Shown: positions 15,392 to 24,371, numbered from the stretch's first letter. The stretch is DNA of 51,782 bases from an uncultured Collinsella sp. (GCA_902488525.1 CABTWP010000008.1:1-51782); one strand, 5' to 3'. Notes: generated by a model from the letters alone, not told the origin. Numbers and translations: made by a program.

Positions 15392-17602
15392 TTACTTGCG
15401 CTTGCCGCCGCCGTCACCGGGACGACGGGAGCTGCTACCACGCTTGCCGCCACGGCTGTTGCCATAGCTGCCGCGGTTATCGCGACCGCCGGCGCGGCCG
15501 CCACGGGAGCCGGCCTGGTTGCCGCCTCGACCACCACGGTAGCCGCCGCGACGTTCCTCGCGGGTGTCGTCGTAGTTGCGCCAGTCATCGCGGCGATCGC
15601 GGCTGGCACGCGGGTCGCGACGATCGCGCGACTCATTCGAACGACCGGCGCCGCTGCGGCTACCGTTGCCACGAGTGCCCTCGCGACGCTCGCCGCCGCG
15701 GGTGCCACGCTCGTCACGCGAACCACGGCCTTCGCCGCCACGGCGCTCATCGCGGCCTCCGCGCTCGTCATTGCGACCGGAACGACGACGGTCGCCCGAG
15801 CCCCGTTTGCCGCCACGCGAGCCACGGCCCTCATCCTCGCGCTCAACACGGCGACGACCGCCGCGGTCCTCGTCCTCGCGGCGACGGCGGTGTGCCTCGC
15901 CCTGGAACTGCTTGGCACGGCGCTCGGCACGGTTGCCGCGCGGGGCCTGCTCGACGGCAGCAGCACCGCCGCGCTCCTCGGCAGCCACCTCGCGGGCCAC
16001 GCTCTCAACGGCCTCGTCCACGCGAGCCTGAACGCCCTCGCGCACGCGGGTCTTGCCGCCGCGCTTGGGACGGCTCGGACGCTCGCCGTCGCCGCGACGC
16101 TCATCGCGACCGCGGTTGGAACGACCGGCCACATCGCCGTAGTCATCGCCGTTGCGCTTGCCGTCGCGACGTGCCTGCTCAAGCTTCTTCTTGCTCTTGG
16201 ACTTGCCGCGCTTGGTCTTCTTCTTCACCTTAAAGGCCGCAGGGTCGCGCTCGGGATCAACCGCGGGCGGGTTGGGACCCACATGCAGGTCGCCGGCCTC
16301 GTAGATGTCGGCGGTCTTGTCCATGAGCTTCTCGATCTCGTAGAACTCGTCGACGTCCTGCTCGGTCACAAACGTGATGGCCCAGCCCAACTCGCCGGCG
16401 CGGCCCGTACGGCCAATGCGGTGGATATAGTCGGTCGGCTCGGCCGGCACGTCAAAGTTCACGACGTAGCGCACGTCGCTAATGTCGATGCCGCGGGCGA
16501 GAACATCGGTTGCCACCAGCACGTCGACGGTGCCGTCGCGGAAGGCAGAAAGCGCGCGCTCGCGCTGGGCCTGGCTGCGGTTGCCGTGAATCGCGGCGGC
16601 CTTGATGCCCTTACGCTCCAGACGACGGCAGCAGCTGTCGGCGCGATGCTTGGTGCGCATAAAGACAATGGTGCGCTCCGGGCCCTCCTTCTTGAGAAAC
16701 TCGGGCAACAGGTTATTCTTGGCCTCGATGGACACCGGGAACACAAACTGGTCGACGGTGTCGGCGGTCGACGTGGCGGGCGCGATCTCCACGCGGGCCG
16801 GGTCGCTCACCAGGTCGGTGATCTCGCCCACGGCCTCCTCGTCGAGCGTCGCCGAGAACAGCAGCGTCTGGCGCTCGGCCGGCGTCTCGCGCACAATACG
16901 GCGGACGGCGGGCAAAAAGCCCATGTCGAGCATGCGGTCAGCCTCGTCGAGCACCAGCACCTTGACCTCGTCCAGGTGGCAGGCACCCTGCTCGATCAGA
17001 TCGACCAGACGGCCCGGCGTGGCGACCAGAATGTCGCAGCCGTACTTGAGTGCCGCGGTTTGCGGCTTGTAGCTCACGCCGCCCACGACGGTCACGGCAA
17101 CATGACCGGCGACGTCGGCGATTTTGCTCGCAACCTCGTCGATCTGCTGGGCAAGCTCGCGCGTAGGAGTGATGACGAGCATCACGGGGCCGCGGCCGTT
17201 GCCCTCGGGCTTTTTAGCACCGCGACGGCGGTTACGGCTGCCGCGCTCGCGCACGGGCTTGGGAGGAGCGATGTGCTCCAGATTGTTCATGGTCGGCAGC
17301 AAAAAGGCGGCCGTCTTGCCGGTGCCGGTCTGAGCGGCGGCAAGCAGGTCGCGGCCCTCGAGCACCACGGGGATCGAACCGGCCTGCACGGGCGTCGGCG
17401 CCGTGTAGCCCAGGTTCTCGATAGCACGGAGCATCTCGTCGGAAAGGCCCAGCTCGTCAAAGGCGGGCAGGCTCTCGGTAGCGGACTCGACGGCCTGGGC
17501 GGCGTTGGCCTCATCGGCGGCATCGAAGGCAGCCTGGGTCATGGCCTCGCGGGTCTCGTCCAGAATCTCGGCGTCCGTGACGTCGGATACAGAATTACGC
17601 AT
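15392..17602 (-). CDS. DEAD-box ATP-dependent RNA helicase with long basic RGG-like tail
   Basis: A 736-residue RNA helicase. The helicase core covers roughly residues 45-420 with every motif: the Q-motif region (FDELGLSDEMLRAIENLGY), motif I AQTGTGKT, PTRELAQQ, TPGRLVD, DEAD in VLDEADRMLD, SAT, and in the second domain ATDVLARGIDI and HRIGRTGRAG. After about residue 470 the protein is very rich in Arg, Gly, Asp and Glu with many RGG, RDR and GRG repeats, probably a disordered RNA-binding tail. It should unwind structured RNA during ribosome assembly or decay. ATG at 17602 has AAGGAA 9 nt upstream. The probable leader is long (about 200 nt from a TATACT at 17807-17802), as in cold-shock helicases; that parallel is inference. 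Confidence 0.93.
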   Translation of the reverse strand: MRNSVSDVTDAEILDETREAMTQAAFDAADEANAAQAVESATESLPAFDELGLSDEMLRAIENLGYTAPTPVQAGSIPVVLEGRDLLAAAQTGTGKTAAFLLPTMNNLEHIAPPKPVRERGSRNRRRGAKKPEGNGRGPVMLVITPTRELAQQIDEVASKIADVAGHVAVTVVGGVSYKPQTAALKYGCDILVATPGRLVDLIEQGACHLDEVKVLVLDEADRMLDMGFLPAVRRIVRETPAERQTLLFSATLDEEAVGEITDLVSDPARVEIAPATSTADTVDQFVFPVSIEAKNNLLPEFLKKEGPERTIVFMRTKHRADSCCRRLERKGIKAAAIHGNRSQAQRERALSAFRDGTVDVLVATDVLARGIDISDVRYVVNFDVPAEPTDYIHRIGRTGRAGELGWAITFVTEQDVDEFYEIEKLMDKTADIYEAGDLHVGPNPPAVDPERDPAAFKVKKKTKRGKSKSKKKLEQARRDGKRNGDDYGDVAGRSNRGRDERRGDGERPSRPKRGGKTRVREGVQARVDEAVESVAREVAAEERGGAAAVEQAPRGNRAERRAKQFQGEAHRRRREDEDRGGRRRVEREDEGRGSRGGKRGSGDRRRSGRNDERGGRDERRGGEGRGSRDERGTRGGERREGTRGNGSRSGAGRSNESRDRRDPRASRDRRDDWRNYDDTREERRGGYRGGRGGNQAGSRGGRAGGRDNRGSYGNSRGGKRGSSSRRPGDGGGKRK

Positions 17603-17874
17603 ATGTTGTTGTTCCTTATCTGCACGCGCAATGGGCACGGCATGCGGCCGCGCGGGCGTGCTTGGTAGTGCGCTAATACATACAAAAACGGGTGCGCACA
17701 GAGAGGACGTTGCTCAGCACGCTGGCGATCGCTTTGGCAGCCCTATCACGCGCCGTCCAGACGCAGCAGCTCTAAGCGATGGAGCAGATTCGCCGCGGGT
17801 TAGTATACCCGTACTCCGTATGCCCCCACGTAAACCACAGATGACGAGGCGGACGAGGTGGGCCCGGCCGATTA

Positions 17875-17929
17875 TCTCAATCTGTAACAGATGCAGGGCA
17901 AAATCGGGTCCAAATGTTACAGATCAAGA
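17875..17929. repeat. 55-nt palindrome unit (TCTCRATCTGTAACA family), single copy
   Basis: The left arm TCTCAATCTGTAACA (17875-17889) and right arm TGTTACAGATCAAGA (17915-17929) flank 25 nt. Arm starts are 40 nt apart, as in all other copies. It lies between two divergent genes. Confidence 0.85.
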
Positions 17930-17974
17930 CAGAGGGGGATTTCCGTCCAGTCCAAACCAAATCTCTCAGTCTTC

Positions 17975-18002
17975 CTGCAATTTCGAACATGTGGCCTATA
18001 AT
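17975..18002 (+). promoter_or_regulatory. Probable promoter of the FHA-kinase genes
   Basis: A consensus -10 box TATAAT at 17997-18002 is preceded by CTGCAA at 17975-17980 with a 16-nt spacer. The -35 is weak, so activation or an extended upstream contact is possible. The FHA start codon is about 100 nt downstream. Confidence 0.5.
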
Positions 18003-18109
18003 GTTGCTTTGGTTACGCTATATATTGCGCAACCATTTAATACGTCGCCCACCGGGGGCCATTAATTCCTATCGCCATATTGGCTAGGAAGCAATCAAAG
18101 GAGGTATCC

Positions 18110-19072
18110 GTGGCAGCAGAGACGCCTTGCTCGGTCCTCTATAACGATATTCGCTCGTTCGGCGGTCTTAAACATCTCGAGATCGCCCGAATGCTCATCA
18201 ATGGAAACTCCTATCTCGGCAGTACCCTGCTCGAGAAATGCTCTTCCAACCGCTCGTATCTCACCCGTTACATCGTCCATCGCAAGCCTGACCAGTGCGC
18301 GCCCGCCATCTACAGCGACTTTACCGTCACCACGCTCAACCTTTCCGCGGCAATCTGCAGCAAGCTCGGCGGCGGCGAGTCCGCCTATCGGGCAATCGCC
18401 GAGCACTATCGCGGTCCGGCCGCCAACGAAATGATGTCGGCTCTCGCCAGCTACAAGCTGGACAGCCGCCTATATGCAAATGCCCTCAATCGCATCGACA
18501 ACTTTGACGGCAATGCCGTGCGCGAGAAAAGCACGCTTTACCTTATGCTCTTTGTGGCAACGGGGGCGCTCGCCGATCCCGTTCAGGGCGTGGCCACCGT
18601 CGAGCGCTTTTGCGACAGCAAGACGGGCGGGCACTTTGGCACCACCGAAACTACCGTCGGACGTGGCTTTATGAGCAGCCTGGAGCAGCCGCACACCGTC
18701 GCTCCCAACCTCGGTCTGCTCAGAACCCATGCCGACAACTGCGCCGACATGCAAATCCATCCCCTCACACGCGATCCGCGCGGCACCGTGATTGGTTCTT
18801 TGCCCAAAACCTCGCCCAGCATCACCGATGTAGGCGCCGACGCCTCGCGCGAGCATCTTCGTATTTGGCTCGAGGGTGAGCACTGGTACGCCCAGGGCCT
18901 TGGATCGACCAACGGCACAGTGCTCGAATCGGGCGCGGGCGACGGCGATATTGTGATTGAGCCGCCGCGCGACCAACGCGAACCCGGCAAAGTCTATCCC
19001 CCCGTGGAAATCGCCAACAGCGACAGGCTCCATCTGGGTCTCTACACGACATTCCTTGTCATTGTGGACTAG
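18110..19072 (+). CDS. FHA domain protein
   Basis: A 320-residue protein with a C-terminal forkhead-associated domain (about residues 225-315): a GTVIG strand, then SITDVGADASREHLRIW with the conserved Ser-x-x-His, and GLGSTNGTVL carrying the Ser-Thr-Asn-Gly motif. FHA domains bind phosphothreonine peptides. The first 220 residues are helical-looking and unknown to me. The GTG at 18110 is chosen because AAAGGAGG lies 5 nt upstream; an upstream in-frame TTG (18080) lacks a ribosome site. No signal peptide or membrane segment is seen. The Ser/Thr kinase 171 nt downstream on the same strand is the obvious source of its phospho-ligand, so the two probably form one signalling unit. Confidence 0.8.
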   Translation: MAAETPCSVLYNDIRSFGGLKHLEIARMLINGNSYLGSTLLEKCSSNRSYLTRYIVHRKPDQCAPAIYSDFTVTTLNLSAAICSKLGGGESAYRAIAEHYRGPAANEMMSALASYKLDSRLYANALNRIDNFDGNAVREKSTLYLMLFVATGALADPVQGVATVERFCDSKTGGHFGTTETTVGRGFMSSLEQPHTVAPNLGLLRTHADNCADMQIHPLTRDPRGTVIGSLPKTSPSITDVGADASREHLRIWLEGEHWYAQGLGSTNGTVLESGAGDGDIVIEPPRDQREPGKVYPPVEIANSDRLHLGLYTTFLVIVD

Positions 19073-19150
19073 CACGGACAGCGATCGGAAGACGGTCGCC
19101 GTCCGTCTTTCGTCTTCTACCTTCTGCGTCGTAAACGACAATACTCAGCG

Positions 19151-19211
19151 GTACACGTGAGCAGTGCGGCTATCATGGTACTTTACCGATATCCGCACTG
19201 CTCACGTGTAC
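19151..19211 (+). repeat. 61-nt near-perfect hairpin between FHA and kinase genes
   Basis: A 19-bp perfect stem (19151-19169 with 19193-19211) continues inward after one mismatch with four pairs (19171-19174 with 19188-19191) and, past a 2-nt bulge, four more (19177-19180 with 19184-19187), leaving a 3-nt loop. It ends 32 nt before the kinase start codon. There is no following T run, so it is unlikely to be an ordinary terminator; it could be an operator or a translational or RNA-processing signal that sets the kinase level relative to the FHA protein. Confidence 0.8.
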
Positions 19212-19243
19212 GCGCGGCAACCCATGCCAGACAAAGGAACGCC

Positions 19244-21328
19244 ATGGATACTACCGATAGCGCCTATGGCGACAAACTCATCCGTCTCGATACGTTCGAC
19301 ACCGCCGTGGCGGTCGACCCCAGTGCCGAGGACGACGCCAAGCGTCGGTTTATGACGCTTATTCTCCAGACGGCCCACCGCAACAACGGCAACATCGGGC
19401 ACGTGCTTCGCGCGACCAACACAAGCGGCGAGGTCTTTGCCGTCAAGCTACTCAAGGACAACGCCTTTCTCTCTGGCCAAGCCCCCGACCGCTCCGCCGA
19501 GCAATCGGCAGCGCACCTGGCCAACACCGCTGCGCTGTTCGAGGAGTACCGTCATCTGTGTACCGTCTCGCACCTGCGCGGATTTCCGCGCGTCTATGGC
19601 TACGGATCGTGCGAGGACGACCCGCTCATCCTCATGGAGTGGGTCGAGGGCACCTCACTCAAGCAGGCGCTGCCCCTGCTTCCTCACGACGCCTCGGGCG
19701 GGCTGACCACCCAGATGGTCGCCGCCGTCGGAAACGCCGTGCTTCGTGCGCTCTTGATGACCCAAGGCCTCGTGAATCCGGTCATCCATCGCGACCTTTC
19801 GCCTGCCAATATCATGTTCCGCACCACCAGCCGAACGCTCGAGCAGCAGATTGCCGATTGCTCCTTTGACCCCTGCCTCATCGACATGGGCTCCGCGACC
19901 ATGGCTCTCGGCGACGACACGATCACCCGGCGCGCCGACATCTGGCGCTTTGCCACGCCCGCATACGCCGCGCCCGAGATGCTCACGCAGGATATCGAAG
20001 GCATCGCGGCCCTTCGCCGTTCGCCGGCAATCGACGTCTATGCGCTTTCGAGCATTCTGTACCAGCTCTACAGCGGTCGCAAACCGTTTGACTTTGAGTC
20101 GACGGACGCCGCTGCAACCGGCTCGTTCTATCTCGTAAAGACCAAGACCAAGCCGGCACCGCTCGAGCCGCGCTGCGAGGGCGATGAAGCGCTCGTCAAA
20201 ATCATCATGAAGGGTCTCTCAGTCGAGCAGTGCGATCGTCCCACCGAGCAGCAGATGCTCGAGGTGCTCTCGGCATACCTCACCGATGCCGAATCCGAGG
20301 GCCGCGAAGGCGCGGGCAGTGACGCCGCAATCGACATCGACTCCGGTACACACCTTAAGGTCGACGTCGCCGGCGAGCGCGCGCGAGAGATCCTGGAGCA
20401 GGCCCGGCACGATGCCATGACCCGCCGCCGCTTTATTATCGGTGGCGTTGTCGCAGCCGTTGCGGGGCTCGGCGTTATCGGGGCGGCAACCCATGGCTTT
20501 GGCATCCCCGACTACCTGGACGGCATCCGCAGCTCACTTGACGACTACACTTGGGATCAGCTGCAGGAGATTTCGCTCAAGATTAAGGCCGCCGAGACCC
20601 GTAGCGAGGCACGCGAGATTGCCAAGCGCTATCATCTGCTCGATGACAACGGGCATATCCCCTATCCATGCACTAAGCGCGTGAAGCTCACCAATGGGCT
20701 GCACGTCGGCGCGCAGCTCGTGGGCATCCGCCACGACGAGCTTCTGGACGGGACGGGCAAGGCCGGACTGACGTTTATGTTCGATGCGGGTATTGCCGAG
20801 CGCAACGCTGCGGCTGAACCGCCGAGCGCCGGCTGGGCAGATTGCGAGCTGCGGGAATGGCTCAACGGCGACGGCCTTAAGCTGCTGCCCAACGAGTTGC
20901 GCGCACTCATTAAAGGGGTCAAGAAGGTCTCGAACAATGTGGGCGCCGCCAACAGCGCATCGTGCCTGAGCGAGTTGCCCGCAACCCTTTGGCTGCCCGC
21001 CATGGTCGAGCTGTGCGGTACGCAACCGCCCGATTCGTTTGCCGAGGACTATCACTACCTGGCAGACATCTACAACGGCGAGGGCAAGGAGTATCAGCTC
21101 TTCCGCGAGCTCAAGGTGAGCCCGTATTCCACGAACGAGACGATGGTCCGCCAGTGGAAGGGCAAGGACACCTGTTGGTGGGAGCGCACGGTGAGCCCCG
21201 ACACATCGGAGAGCGAAGGCACGCTCTATATGAACCGCGTGGGGCACGACGGCGACGTCTTTACGTACGCAACGCCTGCGGAAAAGCCAAACAAGCTAAC
21301 CTGTGTGATCCCCGGGTTCTGTATCTAG
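19244..21328 (+). CDS. Membrane-anchored Ser/Thr protein kinase with DUF6273-like C-terminus
   Basis: A 694-residue Hanks-type kinase. The kinase domain spans about residues 40-350: an ATP-site Lys68 in AVKLLKD, hinge LMEWVEGT, catalytic loop HRDLSPANIM (Asp184), a DMG instead of DFG at the metal loop (LIDMGSA), and an APE motif (AAPEML). A Gly-rich loop is hard to see (NIGHVLRATNTSG). One membrane segment follows basic residues at about 398-418 (FIIGGVVAAVAGLGVIGAA). The remaining 270 residues, probably outside the cell, resemble DUF6273 with Trp-rich SAGWADCELREWLNG and a final NRVGHDGDVFTYATPAE. ATG at 19244 has AAAGGA. It likely senses an external cue and phosphorylates the FHA protein or its partners. 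Confidence 0.85.
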   Translation: MDTTDSAYGDKLIRLDTFDTAVAVDPSAEDDAKRRFMTLILQTAHRNNGNIGHVLRATNTSGEVFAVKLLKDNAFLSGQAPDRSAEQSAAHLANTAALFEEYRHLCTVSHLRGFPRVYGYGSCEDDPLILMEWVEGTSLKQALPLLPHDASGGLTTQMVAAVGNAVLRALLMTQGLVNPVIHRDLSPANIMFRTTSRTLEQQIADCSFDPCLIDMGSATMALGDDTITRRADIWRFATPAYAAPEMLTQDIEGIAALRRSPAIDVYALSSILYQLYSGRKPFDFESTDAAATGSFYLVKTKTKPAPLEPRCEGDEALVKIIMKGLSVEQCDRPTEQQMLEVLSAYLTDAESEGREGAGSDAAIDIDSGTHLKVDVAGERAREILEQARHDAMTRRRFIIGGVVAAVAGLGVIGAATHGFGIPDYLDGIRSSLDDYTWDQLQEISLKIKAAETRSEAREIAKRYHLLDDNGHIPYPCTKRVKLTNGLHVGAQLVGIRHDELLDGTGKAGLTFMFDAGIAERNAAAEPPSAGWADCELREWLNGDGLKLLPNELRALIKGVKKVSNNVGAANSASCLSELPATLWLPAMVELCGTQPPDSFAEDYHYLADIYNGEGKEYQLFRELKVSPYSTNETMVRQWKGKDTCWWERTVSPDTSESEGTLYMNRVGHDGDVFTYATPAEKPNKLTCVIPGFCI

Positions 21329-21371
21329 GCGGCGGGCGTCTTGCCGTGACGGGACCCCTCCCCGGCAAATG

Positions 21372-21506
21372 TCTCGATCTGTAACACTAGCTCGGCAGAT
21401 ACAGGTCTAGATGTTACAGAACGAGACAAACCCCAACCCCGCGAGACAACATCTCAATCTGTAACATCTAGCAGGCAAAACGGTCCTCAGATGTTACAGA
21501 TTGAGA
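21372..21506. repeat. Array of two 55-nt palindrome units upstream of copA
   Basis: Units at 21372-21426 and 21452-21506 place the 15-nt arms at 21372, 21412, 21452 and 21492, exactly 40 nt apart and alternating in strand. A degenerate half arm (CTCATCTGTAACG, about 21544-21556) lies just before the copA promoter but off the 40-nt register. The array fills the gap 21329-21659 with the promoter. Confidence 0.85.
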
Positions 21507-21581
21507 TGATTGGTTGGGACGGTCCATCGGCCAACCAACCACCCTCATCTGTAACGAAATGTCATACATTTCTTTCTGTAC

Positions 21582-21612
21582 TGGACACCCCCAGGGGGTA
21601 TGGGTGTATAGT
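21582..21612 (+). promoter_or_regulatory. copA promoter with CsoR-like operator
   Basis: TGGACA (21582-21587) and TATAGT (21607-21612) are spaced by 19 nt. Between them ACCCCCAGGGGGT (21587-21599) is a perfect palindrome about a central A, followed by ATGGGTGTA. G/C-tract palindromes of this kind are typical of CsoR operators, and a CsoR homologue is encoded at the end of the operon. The 19-nt spacer also recalls MerR-type promoters, but no MerR gene is near. Confidence 0.65.
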
Positions 21613-21659
21613 ATCGGCAGGTTAACAATTTCAACACCGAACCACAGAAAGGAGAAGCC

Positions 21660-24002
21660 ATGGCTCAAGATAAGTTCGACGTGGGCGGCATGACATGCGC
21701 CGCCTGCCAGGCGCACGTGGACCGCGCCGTAAGCAAACTCGACGGCGTCCAAAGCGTCGCGGTCAACCTACTCGCCGGTTCCATGATGGTCGACTATGAC
21801 CCCGCTCAGGTCTCCCCCGACGATATCTGCACCGCCGTCGACCGTGCCGGCTACTCGGCCTCGCCCGTCGATGCGGGCACCGGTGCCGCCGGCTCAAACG
21901 GCAGCACGCAAGCCAGGTCCGGCGCCGCCCACATGGAGTCGCCAACCAAGAAGCTGGAGGCCGCCGCCTCTGCCATGCGCACCCGCCTCATCATCTCGAT
22001 CGTATTCCTCATCCCACTGTTCTACATAGGCATGGGGCACATGCTTGGTTGGCCGCTGCCTGGTGTCTTCACCGACCATACCCACAGCATGACGCTCGCC
22101 CTCACCGAGCTCGTCCTGCTCATCCCCATCGTCTATGTCAACGACGCGTACTTTATCAACGGGTTTAAATCGCTCGCGCACGGCGCGCCCACCATGGACG
22201 CCCTCATCGCCGTGGGCGCCACCGCTTCCGTCGCCTGGTCGCTCTACGCCATGTTTATCATGGCCGACCAGCTAGCCGCGGGTCAGGTCCACGAGGCCAT
22301 GATGACGAGCATGGACAATCTGTATTTTGAGAGCGCAGGCACGATCCTGTCGCTCGTCACCGTGGGCAAATACCTTGAGACGCGCAGCAAGTCCAAAACT
22401 GGCGGCGCCATCGAGGCACTCATTGACCTGGCGCCCAAGACCGCGACCGTCGTGGCCGAGGACGGTACCGAGGCCACCGTCGACGTCGATGCCATTCTGC
22501 CCGATCAGGTGCTGCGTGTGCGCCCCGGCGAGTCCATCCCCGTCGATGGCGTGGTGCTCGAGGGCAGCTCGGCCGTGGACGAGAGCGCGCTCACCGGCGA
22601 GTCCATCCCCGTGGAAAAGACCGCCGGTGCCACCGTCAACGCCGCCACCGTGAACCGCACCGGTTCGTTTACCTTCCGCGCCACGCGGGTGGGCGCCGAC
22701 ACGTCGCTCGCCAAGATTATCCAGCTCGTCGAGGACGCCAACGCCACCAAGGCGCCCATCGCCCGCATGGCCGACAAGATCGCCGGCGTGTTCGTGCCCG
22801 TGGTGTTTGTAATCTCTGCCGTAACTTTTGTGGCGTGGATGGCGCTGGCCGGAAGCATCGAGGAAGCGCTTACCTCCGCCGTCGCCGTGCTGGTGATCAG
22901 CTGCCCGTGCGCGCTGGGCCTGGCCACGCCCGTCGCCATTATGGTCGGCACCGGCAAGGGCGCCGAGATGGGCATTCTGTTTAAGAGCGCCGAGGCGTTG
23001 GAGAACCTGCGCAGCGTGGGCACCGTGGTGCTCGACAAGACGGGCACCGTCACCCGCGGCAAGCCGGCTGTGACCGATATCACGGTAGCCACGCGCGCTG
23101 ACGGCTCGCCCGCCATGAGCGAAAAGGCGTTGCTCAAGCTGGCCGCTGCGCTGGAGCGCTCAAGCGAGCACCCGCTGGCCGAGGCGATTATGGCCGAGTG
23201 CGAGGCGCGCGGAATCGTCGCACGCATGGTCGAGGACTTTACCGCCGTGCCCGGGCGAGGCGTTACGGCACGCGAGGGGCAGAATGTCATCGCCGCCGGC
23301 AACGTGCGTCTGATGGACGAGCTGGGCGTGAAGGTTCCCGCCGGCCTTGCCGAACAGTTCGCGGCCGAGGGCAAGACGCCGCTGTTCTTTGCCAAGAACA
23401 GCGAGCTTGTCGGTACCATCGCCGTGGCGGACGAGGTCAAGGAGACGAGCGCCGGGGCCATCGCCGCACTGCGCTCGCTTGGCGTCGACGTGCGCATGCT
23501 CACCGGCGACAACCGCGTGACGGCCGAGGCCATCGCCCGCCGCGTGGGGCTGAGCAGCGAACAGGTCATCGCCGACGTCCTCCCTGCCGACAAGGAGCGC
23601 CACGTCCGTGAGCTGCAGGATGTGGGCGGCAAGGTCGCCATGGTAGGCGACGGCATCAACGACTCCCCCGCCCTGGCGCGCGCCGACGTGGGCCTTGCTA
23701 TCGGCACCGGCGCCGACATCGCCAAGGAGGGCGCCGACGTGGTTCTCATGCGCAGCGACCTCATGGACGTCGCCCGCGCCATCGAGCTTTCGCGCGCCAC
23801 GATCCGCAACATCAAGCAGGACCTGTTCTGGGCACTGTTCTACAACGGCATCGGCATTCCGCTGGCGGCGGGCGTGTTCTTCCCGCTCACCGGATGGCAG
23901 CTCTCGCCGATGTTTGGCGCCGCGGCCATGAGCCTGTCGAGTGTCTGCGTCGTAAGCAATGCGCTGCGCTTAAAATCCTTTAAGCCAAAAGTGGCAAAAT
24001 AA
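21660..24002 (+). CDS. copA: Copper-exporting P1B-type ATPase
   Basis: A 780-residue heavy-metal P-type ATPase that pumps Cu(I) out of the cytoplasm. Features in order: one N-terminal metal-binding domain with GMTCAAC (Cys13, Cys16), membrane segments, the actuator loop with LTGESIPVEK, the transport site CPC (Cys415 and Cys417) in a membrane helix, the phosphorylation site DKTGT (Asp459), the SEHPLAEA nucleotide-site His motif, a MLTGDN motif and the hinge GDGINDSPALA. AAAGGAG precedes the ATG. The CPC motif, an Asn in FYNGIGIP and MSLSSVCVVSNALRL in the last helix fit Cu(I) specificity. It is the first gene of copA-copZ-csoR, under a CsoR-like operator, so it should be induced by copper. 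Confidence 0.95.
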   Translation: MAQDKFDVGGMTCAACQAHVDRAVSKLDGVQSVAVNLLAGSMMVDYDPAQVSPDDICTAVDRAGYSASPVDAGTGAAGSNGSTQARSGAAHMESPTKKLEAAASAMRTRLIISIVFLIPLFYIGMGHMLGWPLPGVFTDHTHSMTLALTELVLLIPIVYVNDAYFINGFKSLAHGAPTMDALIAVGATASVAWSLYAMFIMADQLAAGQVHEAMMTSMDNLYFESAGTILSLVTVGKYLETRSKSKTGGAIEALIDLAPKTATVVAEDGTEATVDVDAILPDQVLRVRPGESIPVDGVVLEGSSAVDESALTGESIPVEKTAGATVNAATVNRTGSFTFRATRVGADTSLAKIIQLVEDANATKAPIARMADKIAGVFVPVVFVISAVTFVAWMALAGSIEEALTSAVAVLVISCPCALGLATPVAIMVGTGKGAEMGILFKSAEALENLRSVGTVVLDKTGTVTRGKPAVTDITVATRADGSPAMSEKALLKLAAALERSSEHPLAEAIMAECEARGIVARMVEDFTAVPGRGVTAREGQNVIAAGNVRLMDELGVKVPAGLAEQFAAEGKTPLFFAKNSELVGTIAVADEVKETSAGAIAALRSLGVDVRMLTGDNRVTAEAIARRVGLSSEQVIADVLPADKERHVRELQDVGGKVAMVGDGINDSPALARADVGLAIGTGADIAKEGADVVLMRSDLMDVARAIELSRATIRNIKQDLFWALFYNGIGIPLAAGVFFPLTGWQLSPMFGAAAMSLSSVCVVSNALRLKSFKPKVAK

Positions 24003-24028
24003 GCTCACCATTAAGTCCATTTAGAACG

Positions 24029-24127
24029 GGTTTTCCAGGTGCCCGAGATTGACCTGAAAGAGGAGCGACGCGTACTTTGGTACGCGAGCGACGGCTTGAA
24101 GGTCAAGGTCGGGTGCCTGGGAAAGCC
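24029..24127 (+). repeat. Large imperfect hairpin between copA and copZ
   Basis: Arms 24029-24055 and 24100-24127 pair over about 27 bp with a few mismatches and one bulge. The centre has a second, perfect stem CGCGTAC/GTACGCG (24069-24075 with 24080-24086). The structure fills most of the copA-copZ gap and ends 22 nt before the copZ start. It may protect or process the mRNA to raise copZ over copA, or be a dispersed repeat; the sequence alone cannot decide. Confidence 0.7.
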
Positions 24128-24149
24128 GACACAACAGGGAGGAATACCC

Positions 24150-24371
24150 ATGCGATACACAATCAAGACTTCCGGCCTCATGTGCGGCCACTGCGACGCT
24201 ACTGTCGAGACGGCACTGCTCAACGTTGCCGGCGTGACCGACGCCGACGCCGATCACGAGACCCAGACCGTCCAGGTGGAGTGTGCCGACACCGTGACCG
24301 CCGAGCAGCTCGCCGCCGCCGTCGAGGCCGCGGGCGAGAAATTCCACGCCCTATCCGTGACCGCCGCGTAG
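24150..24371 (+). CDS. copZ: Copper chaperone, HMA domain
   Basis: A 73-residue single heavy-metal-associated domain, the size of CopZ/Atx1 chaperones that hand Cu(I) to CopA. The metal site is GLMCGHC (Cys12 and Cys15) with a typical following helix DATVETALLNVAGV and a final YITVE-like strand replaced by TVQVECAD. The usual GMTC is LMC here, a minor change. AGGGAGGA precedes the ATG at 24150; the frame opens earlier (24039) only because it crosses the hairpin. It is flanked by hairpins on both sides and belongs to the copper operon. Confidence 0.88.
   Translation: MRYTIKTSGLMCGHCDATVETALLNVAGVTDADADHETQTVQVECADTVTAEQLAAAVEAAGEKFHALSVTAA

Larger units (their letters stand above)
17603..18109. 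other. Divergent intergenic region between helicase and FHA genes
   Basis: This 507-nt region has no credible gene. On the minus side a TATACT box (17807-17802) could be the -10 of the helicase promoter, but its -35 is poor. It contains one 55-nt palindrome (17875-17929). On the plus side a perfect TATAAT (17997-18002) with a weak CTGCAA 16 nt before it probably drives the FHA gene. Confidence 0.5.

Noticed and set aside
15383..17668. A 761-codon frame antisense to the DEAD-box helicase
   Set aside because: Ala/Thr-rich low-complexity translation produced by the helicase's Arg/Gly codons on the other strand; no ribosome site or motif.
21582..21612. CueR (MerR-type) control of copA suggested by the 19-nt spacer
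   Set aside because: The palindrome is a G/C tract typical of CsoR, and csoR is in the operon; no MerR-family gene is in the window.
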